Positions 44,412 through 53,300 of a stretch of DNA of 64,000 nt are shown in pieces. The DNA is taken from NCBI RefSeq assembly GCF_001632745.1, contig NZ_LQRT01000035.1:1-64000 (forward strand). The letters are read 5' to 3'. The position numbers and the translations under genes are program-made. The stretch's first letter is position 1. Every line of letters begins with the position of its first letter. The notes beneath the pieces are model-generated. The model saw nothing but the letters and a program-made list of their open reading frames with translations. It searched no databases and was not told where the DNA came from. The stretch is from Aquimarina aggregata (GTDB lineage: Bacteria; Bacteroidota; Bacteroidia; Flavobacteriales; Flavobacteriaceae).

Positions 44412-45335
44412 TCAAGTACAAGTTGCAATAAATTCTTCTACTATTGCATCTGCACCAAAAATTTTCATATTTGTCTTTACATCTAATCTTGGACTTGCAT
44501 AAGGTACATACAGAGTATATTCGTATTTCTTTTCTCCTTTTTGCAACTCTAACTCAATTTCACTAAAATCTAGAGAGGCATAATTTTCTGTATCTGCTTT
44601 ATTAATCGTAAAAAAACCTGATTTTAATTTTTGTTTATTTTTCTCATTCTTTTTATAATAGAAATCTGTATCCATCAAAATAGAAAGTTCTAATTGATAA
44701 GGTTTTTCTTCAACAACAATTTGGGCTTTATCCTCTATACTATCTGTTTTTTCTACAATTACGAATTTAGATTTTGAAATTGAAGTATCTAAGATAATAT
44801 TGGTCTGTTTTGGAATTTTCATTTCGCAACCCGGCCAGAAGTACCATTTTTCTTCAGAATCAGTAGCTATAAAACCTTCTAATTGGCTCTTTACTTCATT
44901 AACTATACTTTTATATAATTCGGGTTTCGTACTGCGAAGTTGCGTTAATTCTGTAATGGTATAACCTACCGCGAACTCTATTTGGTCTTTGTTATTGGTT
45001 TTTTCTGTTCTAAACAAAACTCCATTGGTTAAAAAACCATGTCTCAAATTATTAGAATTAACATAGGCATCTCTAACAAAATCATTAATAGACTCAAAAA
45101 AATGAAATGTATTGAAAAATTCAGTAATTCTTAAGATATCTATTTTAATTAAATCTGTTTCATTAATTAGTACCTTAAATTTTGAGGTTATCGCTCTATC
45201 AATTGCATCATACACTTGGTACAACGGATCATTATTAGGTTGAGCATCGAATAATGATTTGATTTCTTTTCTTACGAGCTCTTCTAAATTTAAATTCTCT
45301 ACAATTGTTGATGGTTCAGTTTCTTCATTAACCAT
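44412..45335 (-). CDS. candidate modified protein 2, paralogue
   Basis: A 307-residue protein paralogous to the next gene upstream (301 residues). It has a helical N-terminal half (LVRKEIKSLFDAQ, FFNTFHFFESINDFVRDAY, HGFLTNGVLFR), the block WYFWPGCEMKIPKQTNIILD and a beta-rich C-terminal half. The last residues are EFIATCT: Thr-Cys-Thr, potential cyclodehydratase targets. Nothing similar comes to mind by name. The position between the kinase and the YcaO gene makes a cluster-specific substrate or partner likely. No signal peptide or membrane segment. Confidence 0.6.
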   Translation of the reverse strand: MVNEETEPSTIVENLNLEELVRKEIKSLFDAQPNNDPLYQVYDAIDRAITSKFKVLINETDLIKIDILRITEFFNTFHFFESINDFVRDAYVNSNNLRHGFLTNGVLFRTEKTNNKDQIEFAVGYTITELTQLRSTKPELYKSIVNEVKSQLEGFIATDSEEKWYFWPGCEMKIPKQTNIILDTSISKSKFVIVEKTDSIEDKAQIVVEEKPYQLELSILMDTDFYYKKNEKNKQKLKSGFFTINKADTENYASLDFSEIELELQKGEKKYEYTLYVPYASPRLDVKTNMKIFGADAIVEEFIATCT

Positions 45336-45365
45336 GATTTTAAGTTTTAAGAGTTATTAATTAAA

Positions 45366-45477
45366 TAAGTGTTTGGTTTTTAGCTGTCTTATTATCCTAC
45401 ATAATATTAAATTTTAACTTAATAAGGATTAAACTTAAATCAATTACGGTTTTAAGTTACTAAAAATCAAACACTTA
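45366..45477. repeat. inverted repeat between the two paralogues
   Basis: Arms TAAGTGTTTGGTTTTTAG (45366-45383) and CTAAAAATCAAACACTTA (45460-45477) match at 17 of 18 positions, 76 bp apart. The interior carries further weak inverted pieces. It lies in the 236-bp gap between the 301- and 307-codon genes and may be a transcription-attenuating or RNA-processing structure. Confidence 0.55.
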
Positions 45478-45571
45478 AATAAGATACTATAAATTAAATA
45501 ACTCACCCAAAAACAAAGGCTTGTTTATGATATTTTTAATAATATTCTAACAATTAAAAAATGATCTAGAA

Positions 45572-46477
45572 TTAAGTCGTAGTTGCAACAAACTCTTCTA
45601 CTCTTCCATTTTTACCAGAAATTTCCAAATGCGTTAACACATCAAACCTTGGACTGTTATAAGGCATATATAGAGTAAAGTCGTATTCTTCACCATTTTT
45701 TAATACCAAATCGATTTCACTAAAACCATCGGCATTTACACCTTCAAATTCAGGCTCTGATCTATTGATCGCAAAAAAACCAGCTTTTAATTTTTGCTCT
45801 TTAGCCTCTTCATTTTCTTTATAGAAGAATTCATTATCCCCCAAAAGAGAAACTTCCAATTGGTAAGGTTTTTCTTCTAATATGATTTGGGTCGCCTGAT
45901 CATTAGTCGATTTTATTTTTTTCTTAGTTACGACGAATTTAGATTTTTGTACCGAAGTATCTACTAATATAGTAGTCTCTTCTGGAATTTTCATCTCACA
46001 ACCTGGCCAGAAATACCATTTTTCTTCAATTTTATCATTTTCTATTGCTGAAGCACTTAGATTTTTTAATTGTTCATCTATTTCTGAAAGAATTCTATCA
46101 TACTCATTTGAAGGTAGTTTAGCAAGTTCATGAATATTATATCTTTCTTTCACTTCTAGTTTATTTCCTACTTTTTCAGTTCGAAACAATGCTCCGTTAG
46201 TTAAAAACCCAAGCCTTAAACTATTGTGCTCTAAATAAGCATCTCTTAAAGCTTCATTTACAGATTCGAAAAAAGATAATGTATTAAAGAACTGTACAAT
46301 TCTTAATATATCGTCTTTTGTTGTACCATCATTTGGTATGTTTTGGTCAATCATATGATACATTATATATGATGAATCATTAAGAGGTTTTGCATCAAAT
46401 CTATCTTTGACTTCTTTTCTCACCTTTGCTAAACGTAGGTGTATTGACTCTTCTGCCATTAAATCTTGTGTGCTCAT
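45572..46477 (-). CDS. candidate modified protein 1, paralogue
   Basis: A 301-residue paralogue of the gene at 44412-45335, colinear throughout: RLAKVRKEVKDRFDAKPLND, FFNTLSFFESVNEALRDAY, LGFLTNGALFRTEK, then WYFWPGCEMKIPEETTILVD and a beta-rich second half with FTLYMPYNSPRFDV. The C-terminus is EFVATTT: three Thr. It starts 21 bases after the kinase/cyclase stop codon, so it is co-expressed. The three shared-motif genes look like a duplicated family of substrates. Confidence 0.6.
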   Translation of the reverse strand: MSTQDLMAEESIHLRLAKVRKEVKDRFDAKPLNDSSYIMYHMIDQNIPNDGTTKDDILRIVQFFNTLSFFESVNEALRDAYLEHNSLRLGFLTNGALFRTEKVGNKLEVKERYNIHELAKLPSNEYDRILSEIDEQLKNLSASAIENDKIEEKWYFWPGCEMKIPEETTILVDTSVQKSKFVVTKKKIKSTNDQATQIILEEKPYQLEVSLLGDNEFFYKENEEAKEQKLKAGFFAINRSEPEFEGVNADGFSEIDLVLKNGEEYDFTLYMPYNSPRFDVLTHLEISGKNGRVEEFVATTT

Positions 46478-46498
46478 TTTTTTCGGTTTTAATTAGAT

Positions 46499-49400
46499 TT
46501 ATAATTGTATTTGCGTGTTTAGTTTTTGATATCTTTTAAAAATTTCGAGGCTTTGAATTTCGGTCATGGTATTACAAAATTCTTTCATACTACTTAATAA
46601 TTCTTCCGCTTTTTTAATTTGATTCTCTTTAATTAAAAATTCGCTGTAATCTACGGTTGTGTGCAATTTTAATAAACCAAACTTCATCTCTTCGGCATAT
46701 TGAATCGCAGTTTTAAAAATAGATTCTATCTCTTCAGTTGTGTTTTTCTTTTTTAAGCACATGCATTGTCCTAGTAAATTATAAAAAAGAGGTAAAATAG
46801 AACGCTCTTCATGTTTTAATTGACGATCTAAAGAATTATTCAATAATTCTAATGCTTTGTCATATTTTTTTGTTTTCAAATATGTTTTAATCATAGACGG
46901 TTCATAATAAGACAAAGCCAAACTTTGTCCTGCTTTTATAATACCTTCTCTTTGTTCTTCTGCCACATCTGTTTTATCATTAACCCAATCGGTCAATATA
47001 TCGAGTAAACATGAAACCCAAACTTGTTTTAATCTATCACCTAGAATTTCATGTAACTCATCTGCATATTTCTTACTCAAAATTTTATCATCAATCAAAG
47101 AAAGAAAACATATCATAAAAACAAAAGCTGTAACTAATAGAGCATCATTATCTGTAGTTTTTGCATAACGAATTCCCTTTTTATATAATTCTAAAGCATT
47201 ATTAGTGTATCCTCTAAAACAATAAATAAATCCTAATAAGCCAGTAGCGAAAATATAGGGATCAAAACCATAGTCCTCAAAAATACTTTTATCATTTTGT
47301 AAATCAAATTTTTCGAATACTGTGGTAAGCAATTTTTCTGATTTATCTATATCTCCAGAAATAAAATAAGATTGTCCTAAAAATGAAGATATTGCCATTT
47401 CTACCCTATGATTTTTCTTTTGAATAGATTTTTCAATAAGCATTTCACCAATATTTTTTGCTTCTTTACTTTTTGATTGCGCATGAAAATAGGAAAACAA
47501 CGCCCAATCATTCTTTAATTCATGTTCATCAATATCCTCGTCTACAGTATATCCTTCTTTCGATTTTAAATTTGCTATTAACTCCACATTCCGATTAGCC
47601 ATTTCATATAAAGCATGGCTCCCCCATCCTTCTTTTAAAGAGATTGCAGCCATGACACAGATATTTAAATCCAGTTCGCCCTTGAGTTTTTGATTTTCAT
47701 CTTGAATTCGTACTACCCATTCTTTAATCACCAGATGCAATCGTAAGGCTTCTTCATTTGCAGAATTTTTGATATCTCGTTTAATTGCTTCTAATCCAAG
47801 TTGTGATGCTTTATCATATTGACCAGCCTCTGCTTGATGTCTGGCTAATTCAAATGGATTTTCTTTTACAACTTCCTTAAAATTATCTTCAAGAGCTTTA
47901 GCAATTCTACCGTGAACTTCTCTTTTTAATTGAGATACCATACCATCGTAAGCAGCATCCCGAATTAACGCATGTCTAAATACATAAATCTCATTTTGTA
48001 CACGACGTTGTCTATAGATTAGGTTAGCTTCTTGTAATACATTAAGGTTACCTTGTACCATCGCTTCATCATGAGAGGAAGATTTTACCAAAAGGTCGTA
48101 GGTAAATTCTCGACCTATAGCCGACGCTACTTGTGCAGTTTCTTTGGCAAAGCCAGTTCGATCTAATCTTGTATTTAGCAATCCTTTTAAAGTTACCGGT
48201 ACAGAGGTTGCATCAAACTTTGCTGCTAACCGATACGTATCATTTTCTAGTATCAAATATTCTTGATCGGTCAACATTGTTGTTAAATCTTCAATAAATA
48301 GAGGAATTCCATCTGATCGCTCAACAATATAATCTAATGCTTTTTCATCAATTTCTTTTTGATGTATTAAATCTTTGATCAATGATTCTGCATAAGCTTT
48401 TGTTAGTATCTTCAATCCTATTTCTGTAGCTTGTTCTTCTTTCCAGTCATGTTCGAACTCTGGTCGTGCGGTAAGTAACAACAAGTAATTTTGTTTAGAA
48501 ATTTTTGAGATTAGTATGCTCAAAAAGTCAAGACTTGTAGGATCAATCCAGTGTAAATCTTCAACGATAAGCATGAATTTTTTTTGAGTATCAATACTTA
48601 AAATCCATTCTTCTAGAATATTAAACAAAACTTCTTTTTGTTCTAAAGGAGATATTTCAGAGTTTTGATATGTATCACCTAAAGGAATGGCAAACCACGA
48701 GCATAATATCGGTATCGCTATCGCGGGATCACATTTTACCTTTTTTAATGCATTCTCTAATTGTGGTATGCTATCTGTTAAATCATCATGTATCCCCACA
48801 TCCTTTTTGAGCATTTCGAAAATAGGATATAAAGCATTATTTTGATATTCTGGTAGACAACGACATTCTCTAACTACAAATCCATCATGTACTAAACCTT
48901 TTTTGGTTTCATAGATAAGCTTAGATTTACCTATCCCGGCTTGCCCCTTAATCAAGATGGTTTTTCCATTTTTAGGAGCTACCGTTTTCCATACGTCAAA
49001 AACGTGTTCTTGTTCTTGTTCTCGACCAATCATTCTTTGATCTGCACTTCTCAAACTAAGATTTGACAATGCCTCTGCCGGTCGCTCACCTGTAAGCAAA
49101 AATGCTGTTAATGAGTTACTACCTCCAGAAAAACCCTGAGTAATAAAAGGTTCAAATTCTAAATAAGGATCTAATAATTTTTTGGTCGTTTCTCCAACCA
49201 AAATATGCCCTGGTTGTGTTGTATATAAAAGATTAAATGCAGCATTTGTTACTAATCCTTCTGGATCGCTTTTATGTTTTATAAGTACGGTACCAGAATT
49301 CATTGCTACACGTATATCAATACTTATTCGGTGTTGTGCATACAACAATGCACTTCTTTTTTGCAATTGACTAATCAATTCTAATGCAGTTCTACCCGCA

Positions 49401-50593
49401 CGTCTAGCATCATTATCACTTACTTGTGGATACCCGAAATACATAATCATCGTATCTGCCATTGTTCCTGATATATGAGCACCAAAACGCATACCAGTAT
49501 CTTTACAAAGATGCAACTGATCTTTTTGAATTGCCTCTAGAGTTTCAATATCTAAGGTTGCATTTTCGGATATAGACAAGCTTAGTTTAGCGCACAAAAC
49601 AGTAAGTTGTCTTTTTTCACTATGAGTGCTAAGCCAAGCAAATTGATTAATTTCGGTAAGGTTATCGGCAGGTTGTACAGGTGTATTTTGAGGTTGGATC
49701 CTACCTACCAAAGTACTTAAATTTACATCTTCTAATGCTTCAGAAATCATGATCGCATTATGAATACGTCTTCGTGGATCTTTGTGTAACACATGACTTA
49801 GCACCTTTGCTAATGGATGATCCAAAATTGAAGGAGGCAAAGGTACATCTGTAAGATCTAATTGTTTTTGAAAAATTTCTGCAACACTCGTACCTTGCAT
49901 TACTGGTTTTCCTGTAAGGCATTCTAAAAAGATTAATCCCCAGGCATAAAGATCAGATTTTACCGTTGGCGGTTCTCCTCTTAATTGTTCAGGTGCAGTA
50001 TAAGCGGGAGTACCAATTACATCATGTGTTAATGTAAGGTCCTTATAGTCTTCACTTTTAAAGTCATAGGTGAATGTCCCCATACCAAAATCTAATATTT
50101 TCACATAAGATTTTGTACCTAATTTAGTGACCATTATATTATGTGGTTTTAGATCACGATGAATTATCCCTTCTGAATGTGCGCAAATCAACGCTTCCAG
50201 AACTTGTTCCATCAATGCACCGGTCTCTTCTGCTGATAAACCGTTATATCTATTGATCAGATCCTTTAATGTCTCACCAGAGATAAATTCAAAAACTGCA
50301 TAGGGTTCATGGTCTCCCGTATAACCTTTATCTAAAAGTTTAACAATATTTGGATGACTAATTTGTACGCAAAGTTGCGTTTCTCTCTCGAAACGAGCTA
50401 TTTGTTGCTTTCTTGATTGTTCATCAAGAGTGTTTTTAAACTTAAGCATTTTAATAGCTACAATTTGACCTGTGCTTATTTGCTCTGCCTTAAAAACCTT
50501 ACCATATCCTCCCTCTCCTATTTTTTCAAGAATATTGTAATTTTTAAGATCAGTATCGACATTTGATGTGTTTGTTGTCGAAGAGTTTTTCAT
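46499..50593 (-). CDS. TOMM-type Ser/Thr kinase-cyclase-AAA-TPR fusion
   Basis: A 1364-residue multidomain protein. The N-terminal Hanks-type kinase (residues 20-290) has GEGGYGKVF, Lys48, HRDLKPHN (Asp147), DFG (168-170) and APE. A nucleotide-cyclase-homology domain covers about 325-500. Its first metal Asp is replaced by Lys336 (TVLCAKLS) while the second, Asp380, is present, so cyclase activity is doubtful. An AAA-type ATPase follows with Walker A GQAGIGKS (550-557) and Walker B LIVEDLHWID. The last 500 residues are TPR-like helices. Proteins of this size and order are known as TOMM kinase/cyclase fusions beside YcaO genes. It probably regulates, or acts within, the modification pathway. 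Confidence 0.9.
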   Translation of the reverse strand: MKNSSTTNTSNVDTDLKNYNILEKIGEGGYGKVFKAEQISTGQIVAIKMLKFKNTLDEQSRKQQIARFERETQLCVQISHPNIVKLLDKGYTGDHEPYAVFEFISGETLKDLINRYNGLSAEETGALMEQVLEALICAHSEGIIHRDLKPHNIMVTKLGTKSYVKILDFGMGTFTYDFKSEDYKDLTLTHDVIGTPAYTAPEQLRGEPPTVKSDLYAWGLIFLECLTGKPVMQGTSVAEIFQKQLDLTDVPLPPSILDHPLAKVLSHVLHKDPRRRIHNAIMISEALEDVNLSTLVGRIQPQNTPVQPADNLTEINQFAWLSTHSEKRQLTVLCAKLSLSISENATLDIETLEAIQKDQLHLCKDTGMRFGAHISGTMADTMIMYFGYPQVSDNDARRAGRTALELISQLQKRSALLYAQHRISIDIRVAMNSGTVLIKHKSDPEGLVTNAAFNLLYTTQPGHILVGETTKKLLDPYLEFEPFITQGFSGGSNSLTAFLLTGERPAEALSNLSLRSADQRMIGREQEQEHVFDVWKTVAPKNGKTILIKGQAGIGKSKLIYETKKGLVHDGFVVRECRCLPEYQNNALYPIFEMLKKDVGIHDDLTDSIPQLENALKKVKCDPAIAIPILCSWFAIPLGDTYQNSEISPLEQKEVLFNILEEWILSIDTQKKFMLIVEDLHWIDPTSLDFLSILISKISKQNYLLLLTARPEFEHDWKEEQATEIGLKILTKAYAESLIKDLIHQKEIDEKALDYIVERSDGIPLFIEDLTTMLTDQEYLILENDTYRLAAKFDATSVPVTLKGLLNTRLDRTGFAKETAQVASAIGREFTYDLLVKSSSHDEAMVQGNLNVLQEANLIYRQRRVQNEIYVFRHALIRDAAYDGMVSQLKREVHGRIAKALEDNFKEVVKENPFELARHQAEAGQYDKASQLGLEAIKRDIKNSANEEALRLHLVIKEWVVRIQDENQKLKGELDLNICVMAAISLKEGWGSHALYEMANRNVELIANLKSKEGYTVDEDIDEHELKNDWALFSYFHAQSKSKEAKNIGEMLIEKSIQKKNHRVEMAISSFLGQSYFISGDIDKSEKLLTTVFEKFDLQNDKSIFEDYGFDPYIFATGLLGFIYCFRGYTNNALELYKKGIRYAKTTDNDALLVTAFVFMICFLSLIDDKILSKKYADELHEILGDRLKQVWVSCLLDILTDWVNDKTDVAEEQREGIIKAGQSLALSYYEPSMIKTYLKTKKYDKALELLNNSLDRQLKHEERSILPLFYNLLGQCMCLKKKNTTEEIESIFKTAIQYAEEMKFGLLKLHTTVDYSEFLIKENQIKKAEELLSSMKEFCNTMTEIQSLEIFKRYQKLNTQIQL

Positions 50594-50644
50594 TATCGGG
50601 TACTATTAATTTGTGATGTGTCTATATATATTTCGATTAGGGGA

Positions 50645-51604
50645 TTAATTTGTCATTGCTAATACTTCTCCAATGCACGCTTCTTCTTTTATAATTTGAA
50701 AATAAGGATGTGCAAAGCGTACTTCACCATATCTTCTTTCAATAATATTTGAAAATAAATATCCATATGGTTTTGTTTCGATCAATAATTTTCTAAGTCT
50801 ATAAATTTTTAAATTCAGATAGTAGGTATCTAGTTCTTTACCAAATTCTTTACTCATATCAGCCAATAAATCATCTATAGACATCCAACCTTGATCTCCC
50901 ATTACATGATTTGCATTAACATCTGCGAGTCTCTTTCTAGCCAAAGCTAATAGAATATAATTATGAACACGTTCACCTAAATCTAATTCTAGATTCTGTG
51001 TTATAATCTTAATGTGTATATGTTCTTCGTCAGAACTTAAAGTAAACTGAAAATACGCATTGTTTACCACATGCCCATTATCCATTGTGTCTTCTAGTAC
51101 TTGGTTTTCTACAAAAACATATTCTTCACCATCTATACTATATGTTTTGTTCTGTGCCAGATCAACAGCAACTCCAGCTTGTTCGAATTTCCAAGTAGTA
51201 TCTTCAGGATAAATAAGTATTTCTGGTTTTTCTTCGTTTGGAAAAGCGTGACAAGAAGTTAGTTCTATAATATTACTAGTATTCTGAATAGATTTAAGAT
51301 AGCTCGAAGGAGAATCCAAATTAATCATTTCCCATTGTGTAGATTCGTGTTCTCCAAATTGAATTCTACAACCTTTACTAAGTTTTACTGTGGCATGATT
51401 AATATATTCTCCATTAACTAAAGTACCATTTCTACTGTGATCTTGTATATACCAATCACTACCTTTCCAAGATATTAAAGCATGGGATTGGGAAATATCT
51501 TTCTCCGAAATGTGGGTATTCGCAATATGTCGATTCCTACCAAAGGTATGCTGTGTATTCAGGTATACGATTTCTTCTGTTTGATTATTTTTTATAATAG
51601 CCAT
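50645..51604 (-). CDS. FHA-domain protein with C-terminal winged helix
   Basis: A 319-residue protein with an FHA domain at residues 15-90 (FGRNRHIANTHISEKDISQSHALISW, then DHSRNGTLVNGEYIN), which binds phosphothreonine. The C-terminal 110 residues (LLALARKRLADVNANH, GWMSIDDLLADM, LKIYRLRKLLIETKPYGYLFSNIIERRYGEVRF) look like a winged helix. It lies 51 bases before the kinase gene on the same strand, so the kinase is the likely source of its phosphopeptide. It may be a phosphorylation-responsive transcription factor for the cluster. Confidence 0.85.
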   Translation of the reverse strand: MAIIKNNQTEEIVYLNTQHTFGRNRHIANTHISEKDISQSHALISWKGSDWYIQDHSRNGTLVNGEYINHATVKLSKGCRIQFGEHESTQWEMINLDSPSSYLKSIQNTSNIIELTSCHAFPNEEKPEILIYPEDTTWKFEQAGVAVDLAQNKTYSIDGEEYVFVENQVLEDTMDNGHVVNNAYFQFTLSSDEEHIHIKIITQNLELDLGERVHNYILLALARKRLADVNANHVMGDQGWMSIDDLLADMSKEFGKELDTYYLNLKIYRLRKLLIETKPYGYLFSNIIERRYGEVRFAHPYFQIIKEEACIGEVLAMTN

Positions 51605-52539
51605 TATCCCAATATTTCATTTATATTCCTTGTATACTAATTACATAGTATTTATAAATAAACTACTCTGGCAAACCGTAAAATACAATTAGCAAAAAAC
51701 ATTAACTCCCCCTAAATAAATGAATATTTTGAAATAATTGTCATGAACTTTAAGTTGGTTAAATTTTAAACGATTATTATTTTAAGTTTACGTCAAAAAA
51801 TATACTTGCACTTAAATCTTATTTTTTAAATTATGAAGATGATATTGCATCTTTCTGGGTTAGAAAAGAGTAATTTACATCATAAATTGAATTGTTTTTA
51901 AGCTTATTAGTGCTTCTCAAATATAAAAAACATTATTTCTTTTCTCACATGAAAGAACACTTAAATAATTGAAAAATAAATAGTTATGGTTTTTCCGTAA
52001 TCAAATAATGGTAATGCTATAATTTAATGTTTTTCAATTTTGAAATACATTCATACACATCCATTTTGGATTTATCTGAAATCCAGAATATTAAATCTAA
52101 ATCAACAATGATTTGAATTACCATAGCCAATTTTTTATTTTTTTGAACTTAATTATTTTCTAAAAAAATAAAAAAAGAAAGCATATACATCCCTTATATA
52201 TTAGTTTAAACCAAACAAAAAATCTAAATCAATTGAATACCAAATATTTACTTGCCTTTTTATTAGAAACTGTAAAGCATTTGTATATATCCTTAAACTA
52301 AAAAAGGCGTTTATTATCTCCCAAACCAATATAAATATGGAAATGATTTTAGCGTTTTTTTAACATAGAATCATCATGTGTGCTGTTGCTTATTTATGTT
52401 TTGATTTTCAGAAACTTAAAGCTTAACTCACGAAAATATGATTTTACTATTTAATCTAATTATGGATACCCGCAATAACAGTATAAAAATCCTAAATAAA
52501 TTAGTGTTTAACTATACTCAATTAAAAACTAACTAAATC
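51605..52539. other. 935-bp gap upstream of the cluster
   Basis: The divergent region between the FHA gene and the first DUF1737-like mini-gene. It is very AT-rich with no coding frame. The minus-strand promoter of the FHA-kinase operon must lie near 51605-51800. The last 80 bases hold the mini-gene operator at 52464. Confidence 0.6.
52460..52476 (+). promoter_or_regulatory. candidate operator GGATACCCG, copy 1
   Basis: The segment TTATGGATACCCGCAA lies about 70 bases before the ATG of mini-gene 1. Its half-sites (TTATGG and TTGCGG on the other strand) are partly symmetric around ATAC. The copy upstream of mini-gene 2 is a better palindrome. Confidence 0.5.
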
Positions 52540-52698
52540 ATGAAATACAAAATTATATCTGCCCAAACCGAAATTAAATTAGAGAATAGAGTCAATATAT
52601 TTTTAGATGATGGTTGGGAGCCCACCGGAAGTATGTTTATTTTAAATTATGGAGGAGAATTAGGTTTTAGATACTTTCAACCTATCGTTATTGGTTAG
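52540..52698 (+). CDS. DUF1737-like mini-protein 1
   Basis: A 52-residue protein starting MKYKIISAQTEIKLENRVNI and continuing FLDDGWEPTGSMFILNYGGE. This is the pattern of DUF1737 domains (MKYKVVS, then an L-E-K-V-N helix, then GW-P-G), which are short domains of unknown function. A near-identical second gene follows 150 bases on. It is too short for ordinary gene-finding limits, but conserved codons, third-position differences and clean start and stop support it. It stands next to, but opposite to, the TOMM cluster. Confidence 0.8.
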   Translation: MKYKIISAQTEIKLENRVNIFLDDGWEPTGSMFILNYGGELGFRYFQPIVIG

Positions 52699-52759
52699 TA
52701 AGTATTAAGAGGAGCGAAAAATCTTACCAAAGAATTTTATACACTGTTAAATAATTGTT

Positions 52760-52776
52760 ATACGGATACCCGTAAC
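52760..52776 (+). promoter_or_regulatory. candidate operator TACGG-ATAC-CCGTA, copy 2
   Basis: A perfect inverted repeat TACGG / CCGTA (52762-52766 and 52771-52775) with a four-base centre, about 75 bases before the ATG of mini-gene 2. The 41 bases from GGATACCCG onward align without gaps to the copy upstream of mini-gene 1, with roughly two thirds identity, far above the rest of the spacer. Confidence 0.6.
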
Positions 52777-52847
52777 AAATTGATTAAAATTTTGAATATC
52801 TTAGATTTTCACACCCCACAACATATAAAAGTAAAACTCGTCAACCT

Positions 52848-53009
52848 ATGAAATACAAAATAGTATCTGCTCAAACAGAAAACAAACTGGAAAATAAAGT
52901 TAATGTTTTCCTCGATGATGATTGGAAACCCACAGGAAGTATGTTTATACTTAATTATGGAGGAGAATTAGGGCTTAGGTTTTTTCAACCTATTGTTAGT
53001 GAAGAGTAA
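52848..53009 (+). CDS. DUF1737-like mini-protein 2
   Basis: A 53-residue paralogue of mini-protein 1, with the same order: MKYKIVSAQTENKLENKVNV, FLDDDWKPTGSMFILNYGGE, then RFFQPIVSEE. Most differences are conservative or in third codon positions, so both copies are under protein-level selection. The tandem pair with a duplicated upstream region arose by duplication. Its role next to the cluster is unknown. Confidence 0.8.
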   Translation: MKYKIVSAQTENKLENKVNVFLDDDWKPTGSMFILNYGGELGLRFFQPIVSEE

Positions 53010-53300
53010 GAATAAAAAATAGTAAACCATGCAGTAGCAAATACAAAAAATGAATTGCTTTGTTAATAAAGTATAAGTTATTTACAATTATTAATCTGGT
53101 TGACCAAAATTTATAAGTATTACCAAAAAATTATACTACTTTTATACTACTAAAATATCCCCCTTCTGTATTACAGTTATTCAATAACCGTAAAATAACA
53201 ATTGGTTCTTATACCATAACATCCGCATATCTTTCTATTTTTTTAAGACAATAAAAACGTCATTATCGTCATTGTTTTATTATTTCTAAAAGAAAATATT

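Noticed and set aside
49431..49445. GGATACCCG inside the kinase gene
   Set aside because: Single occurrence inside coding sequence, without the flanking similarity of the mini-gene operators.
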